Assembly: GCF_047663525.1 (NCBI RefSeq)
Contig: NC_092589.1
Span: 29,757,001-29,821,000 of the forward strand
Origin: Anas platyrhynchos
Lineage: Eukaryota > Chordata > Aves > Anseriformes > Anatidae
DNA length: 64,000 nucleotides
Direction: 5' to 3'
Position 1 is the stretch's first letter. Each line of letters opens with the position of its first letter. The notes below the pieces were generated by a model. The model was not told the origin of the DNA. It was given only the letters and a program-made list of their open reading frames with translations, and ran no database searches. This document shows positions 13,299 through 26,900 of this stretch, in pieces. The position numbers were made by a program, and so were the translations under genes.

Positions 13299-16289
13299 GA
13301 CAACTTCTACCACTTAAAATTCAAATACATTGATGAGACTTTCCCCCTCCCCCCTTTTCGATTTCTGAACAAAACCCAGAGCTCGGAGATGGTTGTTTTT
13401 CCTGAATTGCTACTGTGGTCTCCTCCCATTGTCCTGATGACTATTCAGAGTACATGCAGCTTGCTCAGGCCTTTTGACAACAAGAAAACTTAATCCTGTT
13501 TCCACAGCAGTCACTGTGTAGGCATATATTACACAAATGGCATGCTTTATTAAAATATCATTTTGTGCAGCAAAGGTGGCAGCAGCTGTTTTAGGTGCTT
13601 TTGTTTTTCCCTTTTATTGACACTAGTGGTATCTGCGGTTATTAAAACTAGAGCTTTCTAAGTGAAGGTAAGGAAACAGACCGTTTTCCTCCCCCAGTGT
13701 TATTTCTGTGTAATTCCACTCAGCTATGTTGAAGTCACAACTCACCCAGTACTCTATTTTACACAATCCTCACTTAAAAATAATTAAAAAAAAAAACAAA
13801 AACACAATAACAACTCAAAAGCAAGGCAGCAAGGGCAATTTTAGTCTTCATTCCACACCTAAATTCAGTGTCCTTTCAATTATATTGATTTGAAGATGAG
13901 ATGTAATGCTTGATTTTGCTAGGGTTCAAGGGCTGTGGACCCAACCAAACAAGTAACTTCAGCAGAGCACATACATACCCAAGAGCTTTGTAGCCAGAAC
14001 ACCACACACCTTCCAGGATTTAGCTGGTAGTCTATGGCAGAAAGAAAAGTATCCTTACATGTTCTTTTCTCTGGTGGAGGTTTTGGATATTAAAGAACCA
14101 TATCCACATCTTAATTCAGAAATGAATATATTTTAACAAACATTAGTAGCATCTCTATCTTCTCTTTATAGATTGGTAGTACATCAGAAAACACTATAGA
14201 GTTTACTTATCACTGACTTCCAGTGGTGTCCTTCATTGCAAGAACTACAGAACTACGCACTTGTCTGTAATCAATGGGTAATAGCTAAAACAAATATTAG
14301 CTCTTCAAACAGCAGCTCATTGGAGGCAGCTGTGGTTATCTCAGTTGCTTATGTCAGTCATCAGAGCAAAGCTTTTTCTGTTTGCTTCTTTTTCAGTTGT
14401 TCCCTGCAGTTGAAGAGACAATAGGTTCAATCCAGAGCTTCTTGTCACACTAGCAGGATACCTGATGTATTTGGGCATCTAATTCCTAGCTTATTACTCT
14501 AAGACTCTTTGAAGACTGCCTTTGATGGTTAATCTTACTTGCTTTGACACCTGGTAGAAGGGCATATCTATTACTATTACCCAATGATGGAGCTTTACCA
14601 GCTCATGAAACTTCTCTCTGGGTTCAACAGGGCAGTTTGAATAGGTTTATAAAGATGTTCTTCACCTGCAACTGACCTTCTTCTGCAGTAACTTTTTGGC
14701 TGGATCTGCAATTGAGCCTGTTAGACAGCACACAGTCTAATGTCAATGTGAGCTGGAAGGATCAACACTTACACCTCAGCCACTACATTACAGACTAAAG
14801 AAAGTTGGCTGTCAGACAGAACTGTTCCAGCCAAGAATCTGTAGTACTTTTCTCTTCACGCACCAAATATCACACAAGACAGGAAGACAAACAGAGGAGC
14901 CAACGAAGCAAAATATTAACTGAGCTCTTGGGCTGTCAAGAGTGCTAGAACACAGCAAGACTTCCCCTTGCTACTCCCACCCTGGGGTTCCCACAGCTGT
15001 CCAACATTGCCCTGCCCTATGCCTGCCAAACAGGTGTCTTTGCCTCCCTGAGGGCTTGTAACAAATGGCTATTTGCATTCAGTTTGTGGAATGGAAGCTG
15101 TTTCCATAAGAAGTGAACTTGATCCAAGCAACAGATTCTGGGATCCCAAAGCCTGCCTGTTTTCATAACCCATGCTCTGACACAGCCTGCCCCTTTCTAC
15201 TGAGTTGGGCAGGTCAATGATTCCTTTGTGCCTGCATCCTCCCAATCTGCCTTGTTTTATGAGCTGGTAAATAAAACCTTCAGTGATGCAGGTACCCCTT
15301 ACCAGGCAATACAGTAGCTTTTAGGTTTAGAGGCTTGAGCCCAAATCTGCTCAGAGCTTTAAATTCAAGAGAGCCACTGCGAAAAGCTATTACATACACA
15401 TTCCTTCCTTACACATAATTTAAATACTGTCAACACTTCTTCCTTCAGTCTAGCACTTCCTACATTAATCACCCTGCAAGTCAATTCAGTACTGAACAAA
15501 ACAATTGCATCATGATGTAACAATTTGACCATCCTAAGCTGAGGCTGCCTAAAATTGTTAACTGCACGCTGCAACAGATTCCTAAATGACTTGGTGTTTT
15601 AAGTTCATTATGCATGCTCAGAATATTCTTAGCTTTCCTGATACATTCCTCAGATATGAGGAAGCCAGGAAGGCTAACTTCAGCCTTCTGTCAAGAGGTC
15701 CTATAATTTAGGTTTAGGGAGTTTTAGACACTGGCATACCTCTCCACTGTAAGGTACAACAGATCCCCACCCTTCAGAGAAGGCTTAATGAAGCCCTTCT
15801 GCAGAAGGGACACGCAGGTGCCTGTATGGGAAAGATGCGAGCATCTTTCCTAGAGAGGCCAGACTAGAGAGATCTTGAACACTCAAGTCAGAGTTCTAGT
15901 CACATTACCTGCATTTAGGTTATGCTGCCTAGCAGTCAGTATTGACCATTTGAAGCAATTGTTGTCTATCATAGGCATTCACAGCATTTTCTATAACAGC
16001 TGACAGGAGTTTTTATTCAGGTGCTGAAACTACACTGAATCCTGTTCTAACACTACTGTCATCTTGCAGCTCAAGTACCTAGCTTAACAAGTTGTTTACA
16101 GGTAAAGTCACTCACAGTGAAGCTGACCCAGAACTTTGTTATCTCTTTCAGAAGAGAAGGAGTAGCTATACAAGCAGTGCTTCATTTAAGAGCCATTAAG
16201 CTCAGATCCCCAGAATTGTTCTAGGACCATCACCTAGATAGACTTTCCCCAGATTAAAGCTAATGTTCAACCCAGTACTTAAAAGTTTC

Positions 16290-16640
16290 TTTATTTTACT
16301 CTTAAATTTAAACTTTAATGACACCTTAAAAAGCAGTTACATCAAAGATTGGTATTGCAAAAAAAAAAAAAAAAAAGTGGAGGTGCAGTTCCAAAAAAAA
16401 AAAAAAAAAAAAAAAACAAAAACCAACCCATAGTGTCTTCAGGTATAAAAATAGATATCTAAGTTATTATCCATGAAAAGTGTACCACCATTTCTGCCTT
16501 GAGCTGGTCCTGCCAGCTTTTGTGTCATGACTCCCCAGTACAGAGCTCATGAACTCATATTGGAAGGAGCGTCTCTGAGCTTCACGTCACAGGCATGACT
16601 CACAGCAAAACTGCTGCGCTGCAACACGCAGACCCCAGCC
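16290..16640 (-). other. MAP1LC3C: MAP1LC3C probable 3' UTR with poly(A) signal
   Basis: Downstream of the stop, the first clear AATAAA on the minus strand is at 16295-16290, about 350 bp after the stop. Between them, in transcript sense, are two long T runs (18 and 24 bases, seen as A runs on the plus strand at 16359-16376 and 16393-16416). Poly(A) site use is inferred from the hexamer only. Confidence 0.55.
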
Positions 16641-18152
<1,512 letters not shown>

Positions 18153-18486
18153 CCTGCCTCCGCTGCTGCCGCTGCTCCTGCTGGCGCTACCACCGCCGCC
18201 CCAAGCCTCTTATGGGGCCGCGGGTGCCGGCCCGGCCCCGACCCCTGCCGGGCTGCCGGGGGCCCCGCCCCGAGGGGCGGCCTCCGCGCCGAGCCCGGCT
18301 GCGGGCAGCCTCCCCGCCGCCCAGGGGGGCTTTGGGGACCCCCCAGAGCGGGCAAAATGTTCATCCCGTCTGTGTCCAGCCCGCCTGCGGCCCTTGTCCT
18401 TTTTCAGGCGGCTGGGGCCATGCCAGGTCGGCTGTATCATATTCATGCCGTATCCTCAGGCTACCACTCAGGTGGCAAGGCACTGA

Positions 18487-18656
18487 CGCTGGCACAGGCT
18501 GCCCAGAGAAGCTGTGGCTGCCCCATCCCTGGAGGTGTTCAAGGCTGGATGGGGCTTTGGGCAACCTGTTCTGGTGGGAGGTGTCCCTGCCCATGGTGGG
18601 GGGTGGAACCAGGTGGTCTGTGAGGTCCCTGCCATCCCAAACCATTCTGAGATACC
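18487..18656 (+). mobile_element. CR1 LINE 3' fragment
   Basis: The segment reads like the 3' end of an avian CR1 element: GGCACAGGCTGCCCAGAGAA, then a CATCCCTGGAGGTGTTCAAGGC-type block, TGGGGCTTTGGGCAACCTG, and CCATCCCAAACCATTCT near the end. It is a severely 5'-truncated copy with no coding capacity. It lies about 330 bp upstream of the MAP1LC3C start codon. Confidence 0.85.
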
Positions 18657-20892
18657 ACACTGTTTATTTCCTGAACAACCTGGGTGGTGACTTTTAATCC
18701 TGTTTCATCTCTAAGGCCTGACTGTGATTTTAATGGTTTCCAAGCAGACTTCAGGTCCACCTGTCTGCTGAATGTGATGAGACAGATTCCCAGCCCTCAG
18801 GGTTGCCTATTTACTTGCTTTTACTTCAGCTGTCAAAGTGGCCTCACAGCCAGGCACGGCTCAGCAAGGAGTGAGGCTAACTGAAGGCTGGTTGTTGTCC
18901 ATATAAGTCATCTCAGTGGATGGCTGGAATTGATCCCTATTACTTGGCTTGCTTTGCTTATACCTCTAAAATACAGTAGTTTTCATTTCATTCAATCTAC
19001 CAGGCCAAAGGCGACTGGAAGCTGCTACAGTTTGTGAGTGAAGATTTATGAGTGCTGGACTCGGCTGCTTCTTCAAGCCAAAATCAATGACTGTCACTGC
19101 TTGTGCTTTTATTGTTAGTTTTGCAATATGTGTAGCAAAGCTTTTTTTTTTTTTTTTCCTAAACTTTTCCAATCAAAGGAGAATGAGCTCTCAAAAAAGA
19201 AAAAAAAAATAGGTTTGTTACCTCATAGTTACAATAACCTCCATTAAAAGCGTTGTGTAGTACTGCATATGCCCTGAAAATTGAGCAACTAGAAGATCGT
19301 TCTGAAAAGGCACATCTTTGTCAAAGTCTGTGCGCACTGGGTACGTGGCTTTCAGCCAGCCCTTGCAGAGCTCTGCGCCCAGTGCCTGAAGTCAGGAGTG
19401 GAAGTCGGCTGGAAGCCGAGGGCTTCGGTCACAGCACAAGCTCCCCCGTGTGGCACCACGAGCGGAGTTGTGTGGAGGGGGCGAGATCTTTTGCTGTGAA
19501 TACCCCCTGAGTGAGAGCTCCAAAGCTGCAGAGGACCTGAGCCAAGGCTGGAGTGGTGTGGACCCGCTCCTCAAGGAGCTCCTCCTGATGGGCAGCCTCT
19601 ACAGCACTGTGGGTGAACTCCGGGGGCAGCTGTCAGAGCCAGGTCTCACATCAGTGCCCTGCTTCCTTTGCCATCCCTCACTGCACGTGGAGGAAGCGCA
19701 AGGGCCTGGTTCCACACAGACAGCAGCAGCCTTGCCTCCAGAGGGGCGATTTCCTTCCTGAACTGTGAGCTCCTACAGCAGCTGCTTGTGGGAGAACTGC
19801 GTGCCTGATGAGAGGGGGAGCCAAAGAAGAGAATTTCCAGTGAAATTCACAGTTAGGGCTCCAACTTCTGTGGCGGCCAACAGCAAGCATGGACTTGGGC
19901 CTAGTTTGCATGTGCCCTAAGCAGAGAGAATGGGAGGTCTTGCTTGTGTCTGCGTGGCAACTGCACTCTCTCTTGCATGGTTATCCAGTTCTGGACTTAA
20001 ATATGGAATTCATTCCTGCTCCCCTTTGCCTTGGAAGTTTTTCTCACTTGCACATAATTAATGAACTGGTAAAGCAATTTTGTGTAGAGAACAGAGAACT
20101 CAGGGCCAAAGTGAACCAGAAAGAGAAGGATCAAAGCAAATTGTTATTCTATTTTATCCTGTGTGAATGCCTAGAGACTACACTCGTAGGAGTACTGTGA
20201 GTCCATAAACATTACAACAAAAGCTTAGAGTTGCCTATCTTATCTAGTCCAGTTTCATTGCCATGTTTATAGCCTTTTCCAGAGTCCCAGGTTTGCAGCT
20301 GTATAATTGAATGTTGATCATCATCCCTATAACAAAGTGATCCCAGCTTCGTAGGTTTAATCATACACAGTCTGGCTCAGGAGAAGTTATCTTAAATGCA
20401 GCAAATGAATATCATGTCCTTCACATTGTCCCATTCCAACTGAAGGCATTAAAATACTTGTCTCATAGCAGCAAGGGGTCTTAATCAGTGAATTGCCTTC
20501 CCTGTGTGGGGAAGATGCAGGGTGTCAGAAATGTGAGGACTGTTTCGGTGGGAACCAGGGAGCTCCTGTGAAAGACAAAATTGTGGCTCATGTAGAGAGC
20601 CCAAAATAAGCTAGTAGAAGCTTTCTGGGAAAGGATAAAATTTGGTTTGTCCTAAAAGTGTTGCTGAAGTCTGAATACATGATACTGCCGGAGGGAGGAA
20701 GTGAGTCAGCTCATGACTGAGCTTGAGGGCTTTGCCTCCTGATCCGGTGAGGGAGTGCTTCTGTCATAGACCTTCTAGCATATGCAAGTTTTCTATTGTA
20801 AAATTTGACTGCTTTGTCTGCTGGTTCATTTTACATTTTCAGGAGTTTCCACTGCTTACCTTGTTTCTTGAACTTTTTCACCCAAATTCCTG

Positions 20893-20929
20893 CTTTTATT
20901 TTATTTTATTTTATTTATTTTTTTTTTCC
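20893..20929 (+). repeat. (TTTTA)n microsatellite and T run
   Basis: Four to five TTTTA units followed by a T run in AT-rich intergenic DNA. Confidence 0.8.
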
Positions 20930-23900
20930 CACGGAATCAGGGGGAGGGTGATGAATGGGCTTTAATGCAAGGCCTTTTTCTTAGACTGTGCTGCTCCATT
21001 CATGCTGGATCTGCTCAGAGAAAGCAATCAATGTTAGAGGAAAGGCCTCAAGAACTAGAGAAAGCACATTTCTCCAAACTGTTCTTGTTCTGTAGTTATT
21101 TGTCATTCAAATCATACAGGTCCCTATGGATATGCAAGTCTCCCTGTACAAAACCAAATATAAGCAGCTTCAAAAAAAAAAAGAAGAAGCCTGCCCCAAA
21201 GAACTTGAAATCTGAATTTCCCAGACAAGATAAAATGAGGTAGAAATAATTACAGCAGCTGCAAAATTCCAAGACGCAAAGAACGCGTGCAAGTTTTAAC
21301 ACAATTTCAAGGGGAAGACTGGTACAGCTGGTAACAGCTTCCACAGTGCTGGAGCAGAAATGCATCGAATTGATCATGGGACCACCCTGCCTCTTAGGGA
21401 ATTCACACACACACACACACAAAATAAAAATAAAAAAATGAGATTTTACTAGTGATTGCATTACAAACTATCACAAACTATCAAATCCCTGATCAGCTGC
21501 CTTTATACAGTCGAATGCTGCATGTGAAATCACACTTCCTAAGCTTTCCAGTAATACCTGTAAGAAGAAAAAAGAAATATATTGTACAGGCAGGTTTAGC
21601 AGAGAGACGAGCTGCTTCTGAAAGGGTTTAGCCCTGACACACCACAAAGACAGGATTATACCATAGCGTTAACCTCTTGAGCATGGCTGTGTGTACGATC
21701 AGTTGCTATCTAGTGGGTCTGCAACTTAGTATTTCCCTAGAGGGAAATGCTAACCACCTCTTTGAATGGGGAATTGTCCCTGAGCTTTGTGAACACTCTT
21801 CTGTTCTTTCCTGCTCTGAAGCAAAAGCTCTGAATTGTATTTCCATAGCTTGTACAAAAGTTTGAACGACACTAGCTGTGATCCACTATGGCTGTGGGTG
21901 GGTTGTAATAAGCTCTGTAACAACAGCAGAAAAGATGTAGAAGACACTGAGGTTTTTGCAGCATTGTAGTGGAACCTCTGCCTCCCCTCTGCAAGTGCTT
22001 TTGAATCCCCAGGTGTGTTGCAGAGGCACAAGGACAAGCTGGGAGTCAGGCATTCACACCAACAACAGTGCTGCTTCCAGGCGGATCTGTGAGCTGTTGT
22101 GGAGCTTCAGACCAAGAGCTGCCCCTGCTAACCAGAGGACTGCAACGCTCCACTCAGTCTGCTCTAGTAGCGTGTAAGTGCTGAGAGGCTCTAGCCACAA
22201 TTTCACCAGTTGTAGGGAGCATCCAGATAAAATTCCCTTCTTTAACCACGTGGCATTCCCTCTTTGGAAGCCTCCACAGTGGTTATCTAGTGCTTGGGTA
22301 CCACTGTGGCTGAAAGCCCTGTGAGGTTTAACGAGCCGGAGTGATTGGAGAGCTCCAGCTGCTGAGCATGGGGAATTTAAGCTGTGGTGGTTTAAAGCTA
22401 ACCACCCTTACCCAGGCTCAGGAGTCATGGCTCTGAGCCTGAAGTCAGACTGCATCTGCTAGCCTGTTCTGCTAAGCTTGCTGAGTGGTATGATGCCTAA
22501 GGCAAACCCAAGGGCCAGAATCAAGAATCAGGAGAAAAACTCGATACATGGAAAAATGTGGACTGCCTTAGAAGTGATTTGTGTTTCAGTGGAAATTACT
22601 CACTCCACTGTTACATGGCAAAAAGCATCCCAGCACACCATAAACTGAGATTAGCTTTTCTTCATAAGTCACTGTGCAGGTGCTGGTGAGTTAATTCCAG
22701 TGTAGCAAAACTTGGATGACAAACAGGGCATTGCTCTGGCTATAAATTCCATCCAGCATTGAATAATCCTGAACACAAGCTGATATGTAAGCAAGAGGCT
22801 GAGGGATTAAGTGCAGAAGGGACAAAACAGTTATGTGTAGACTAACCATATAAATGTGAGTGATACAACACTGGAGGGACAAGGATTTATTTATTTAAGC
22901 AGCCTAACTGAATGGGAAGAGAAACTGCAACATGATGTTCTAGGGAAAAAATGTGAGTTGGCACAAGGAAGGCTTATTTGTCGCACTGTGAAAGTCTGAA
23001 GGTTTACAGAATTATGCATAGTTATCTTAAATACGTGCTTTCATGAGGGCTGTCTATAAGTGACAACAAAATATTCAAGTCAAGAGGGGTTTGGAAAGCC
23101 CTCATATGTTAGGGCACAGCCAGCCAGTTTAACAGCTCTTACAAGTTTTCCTGAACATTTGCGTGCCCCCTCAGCAACCCTAGTTATAGACGGGGAATCT
23201 TTTGCCTCCCTTTTGCCTTCTGCAGCTCTGAACCTGACTATTTCTCCTCCTGTGACGCAGAAGCAAACCCACCCTCTACTTCTCATAAACCTAAAGTAGT
23301 TGTGTGGCAGCAACTAACTTTCTCTCCAAATTCATGAGCCTTTATGCCAAGCTAGTTGGAGTATTCTTCTGGCTTAGGAGATGCTTACTCCTGTATCTCA
23401 GATTTATGGTCCAAACTCATCTGTTAATGAGGCTCAGGTCATGAACTGAGCTCTTCTCAAAATGTTGAGATAAGTTTAAAAGTCACTAGTGGTATTACTG
23501 GGTTGATTGGCTAGTGGTTATGTGTACTTTGGGTTCTTTTCCTTTGTCTCCTGATCTTTTTAACCTTTATAGTGAACCCAGGTCAGATCTCTCTAGCTTT
23601 TTTAGTGCAGCCCCAAGGGTTAGAAATGAGCTCTGTTACATTTAAGTGACAGACACAGCTGTTTTGTATCAGAGCTTGGGATTGAAAGCTTCAAATGTCT
23701 CTTCTGTGAAAGAAACTTCAGCTAACCTCATTTCATCTGTTCTCTCTTTAGTACCTTTACCTGTTCTGAGCTGGAGTCCAGCTGATTTCTCTCCTGGTTT
23801 ATTGTTGTCATAAGGTTAAAATACTGTTGTCTGTGCTGCGTGTAATGTATGGGTAACGCCCTAGAGATAGCAAAATTTAAGCAATATTTTGATGGAGTAG

Positions 23901-26900
23901 TTTCTTCATACTAGTTTTTGATTTCAAGGGTACCATTAAGCATGCTTTTCTTAAGTGTTATGTCCTCCACTGAAAGATTTTGAGACCTTTTTCAGCATTA
24001 ACTTGTTAAATTCCCAACCATGTTAAAAGAATCAAGCAGGCTGAGTTACAGTGAGGTATCCTCCATCTTTAAGTCATTCCACATGGCAAATCCTTCTGCT
24101 TTAGCATTTTGAATTTGAGGCCTTCTCAGTGACTTTCTTCAAGAATTGCTCAACGTGAAGATTTTTAACTAGATGTAAAATAAAACAATGACATTTTAAA
24201 GAAAGCTGGCATAAACTGGCAAGCTGTTGGTTAAGGTCCCTTGCAAATACCTCTCTAATTTTCTGTTTCCTGCGTTCTCCTGCAGGGGCTGATTTCAAAG
24301 CCTAGGATGATGCTACCAAGGCAAACACATCATTGGATCCTTCTTTCCTACTACATGCCCTCTCCTTTTCACTGCTGAGAAGGAATGAATTATGTTTTCC
24401 TTGTACAGAAGAAACAGAAGTGATGCTCTTGCTAACCAATTTTCTTGGTCCTCCCTCTCTGAAAAACCGAAGAAGTGCTCTTCCGCATGGACAAGACCCT
24501 GGTTTTCCTTTGAGGTAAGGCACATAATTTAATGGATTTCCCTTTGTAAGAGATCATCATAACCTTCTGTAGTCACTGCTGCTTTGTAGCTTGCAATAAA
24601 GGAGCGCACTGAATAGCACTGTTTGGGGGTTCTTGATAACAAGGCCCTTCTGTGGGCCAGGGCCTGGTTAATGAGTGCTGTTGCTGAAGCATGGGCTTTT
24701 GTTGGAGGTTGTGCGTATTTGCTTCTCACAAGGGACTGCTGGTACTTCACATGCGTAACAGCAACAGTTGATGGAAAAATGTGATAAAAGGGGAAACGCT
24801 CCACATTTTGCCCCGATTAGAATTTACTGAGCGTCTGTTTGAATTAATCTGATTTTTTGGATGTCTTTTGTAGGCTGGAATTCTGGGAACATGATTTCCC
24901 TCTTCTGGTGTCTTCTGTTTGACTTGGGAGCACGTTTGCATTCTGTCGTGCTGGTTTTAGCAGTGCTACTGCTATGATTACAGATCTCGGCGCTTGTGCC
25001 TTGGTGAGAGAGAAGAGTGTGCCATGTTCTGCAACAGTGGATTTCAAAGTAGTGCTTTGTCCATATAAGATGATAATCTTGTTTGAAGATATTTTCCTTG
25101 CATACAGTGTTTTAAAGCATTTTCACCAGCATGGCTGAGTTGTTTCTAGACGGGATGTCAGTGGCTTTGCATCCAGCCTGTGCCTGGCCTCCCTGCTGAG
25201 ACTGCCAAGAATGTGTCAGATGGTGCCAAAAGTAGCTATTGGGGTTTGGTTTGTGGATGCTGGAAACTGGTTACTATTTTAACCTTCAGAAAGGGTGTTA
25301 TAGCTGACAGAGAGCAGAGGATTTTAAAAATATCTTTAACATGTCCCTGTGAAGCTGGCAGCTTTCTTGTTGCTCGTCTGGAATGCCTGAAATGAAGGTC
25401 AAGAGAGCCCAGCTTTTGGGGTGGCAGAGAGCATGCCTCACTGTGAGAGCAGTTCACAGCGTCTCTAAGAGTGGCCACAACCTTTGGATACCTCCCTTTT
25501 CAGGTGTGTGTTAACAAGGTCAGATCCCTACTAAGAAAGTGCTCTGCACTTAACAAAAATCTGGACTCTGTAAAATGGCCACACAAGGTACTCAGAAATT
25601 GTGGATCTCTGGATTTGAAACATCTAAGGTTGAGGTCCAAGCCCCAAAACTATAGGGGGGAGGGGAGGAAAACAAACAAACAAACAAAAACTTTAAAGGA
25701 AAGAATGAGTTCCTGCTTTACAAATTCAACCCTGTCACTTTGTCCTAGATGTCCTTTTTAAGGAAATCTTGTAAAAATTAAGAGAAACACACAAAATACT
25801 GGTTGGAACAGAGAGGGAAGTCACTTTACAATTTGAGAAATGGGACCCCTAGGTTACTATTCCCAGTCTCTCTACTGGACTGTGTAGTCTTAAACAAGTC
25901 CTGGAAGTGTGGCCAAGCCCCTGGGCTGCATCATCTACTTAGCTGCGCAACAGATGTGTTGTGGAGCTCAGCTAATGTGCATGTGCCACGAACAAAATTC
26001 AACAGAAATGCCAAGAATTTATTGAATGTGAAAATGCTGACAGTGGTTTGGACTGATAGGGGATTGCTGAGAATCACAGCACAAATGTATGTGTTAGCAG
26101 ATATTCAGACCTGTCTATGTGAGGAATTTAACTGAAGATGACTAAACCCAGAGCCCAGTCTTCCCAGGGTCTGCGTACAGTCAGTGGTTGGAGAGCAAAG
26201 CTCTCGCAGAGGATCCATGCAGTGTATGTGCTCTGAACTGTCTTCTGCAGGAGTCCTTCCCCTTCCACTGGCCCCGCTGAGCATTTGATTACCTGCAGCA
26301 GGTACTGTGAATGCTCCAAAGAGCTCAGCCTCTTAGGAGCGGGCTTGAATTCTGTCCTCATCACTTTCAACAGAATTTTCTTTGCTTAGTAACATGCAGG
26401 CTTGCTCATTTCCCTAGTGCTATGATATGAAACTGTCAAAATAGCTTATACCAATGTCACCCAGCCTGTTTATGTTGCATCTTTGAACTGAGTATTTTTT
26501 AAAACTCAGTTATACAGAGTGTGCCTGTAGCTTAGACAAAAAAGACAGTCTTGTACCACTTTCTGTCTATGGGAAATGGACTTGAAATGAAGCACTGAGG
26601 AATAGTATGTGTAAGATATAAGCAGGATGGGGGGTGCTTAACAGAGGGCAGACTTCTGAACCCCAAAGTGCAAAACAGTTGGTTGCTCAATCTGTAGGCT
26701 TTAGTTTGTGTGACTAACACACAGGTAGTAGATAAGCCAGTTCTTCCCGACCTCTGCAGTAGTGTGGCTGCAGTGGGCAAACTTTACAAAGGGATGAATT
26801 GTTCTTAAACCCCAACTGGAATATGCTGCACACAGGGGGCTGTTAACTATGTAAAACACATGCCAGTGTCTAGCCTTTTGTCATCTTGAGCAGACCTAGC

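Larger units (their letters stand above)
1..16289. other. Intergenic region left of MAP1LC3C, no gene seen
   Basis: AT-rich DNA with only short chance open frames, none showing a recognisable family or matching splice signals. It carries the 21-bp duplication near 3.07 kb, several A or T tracts, and a 10-bp palindrome at 15829-15850. In human the gene on this side is EXO1 (general knowledge); none of its exons was recognised within these 16 kb. Confidence 0.6.

Noticed and set aside
22383..22410. TGTGGTGGTTTAAA resembling the start of an avian ERVL LTR
   Set aside because: No TATA, poly(A) signal or LTR end follows in the expected range. The short inverted repeat GGTGGTT/AACCACC alone is not enough.
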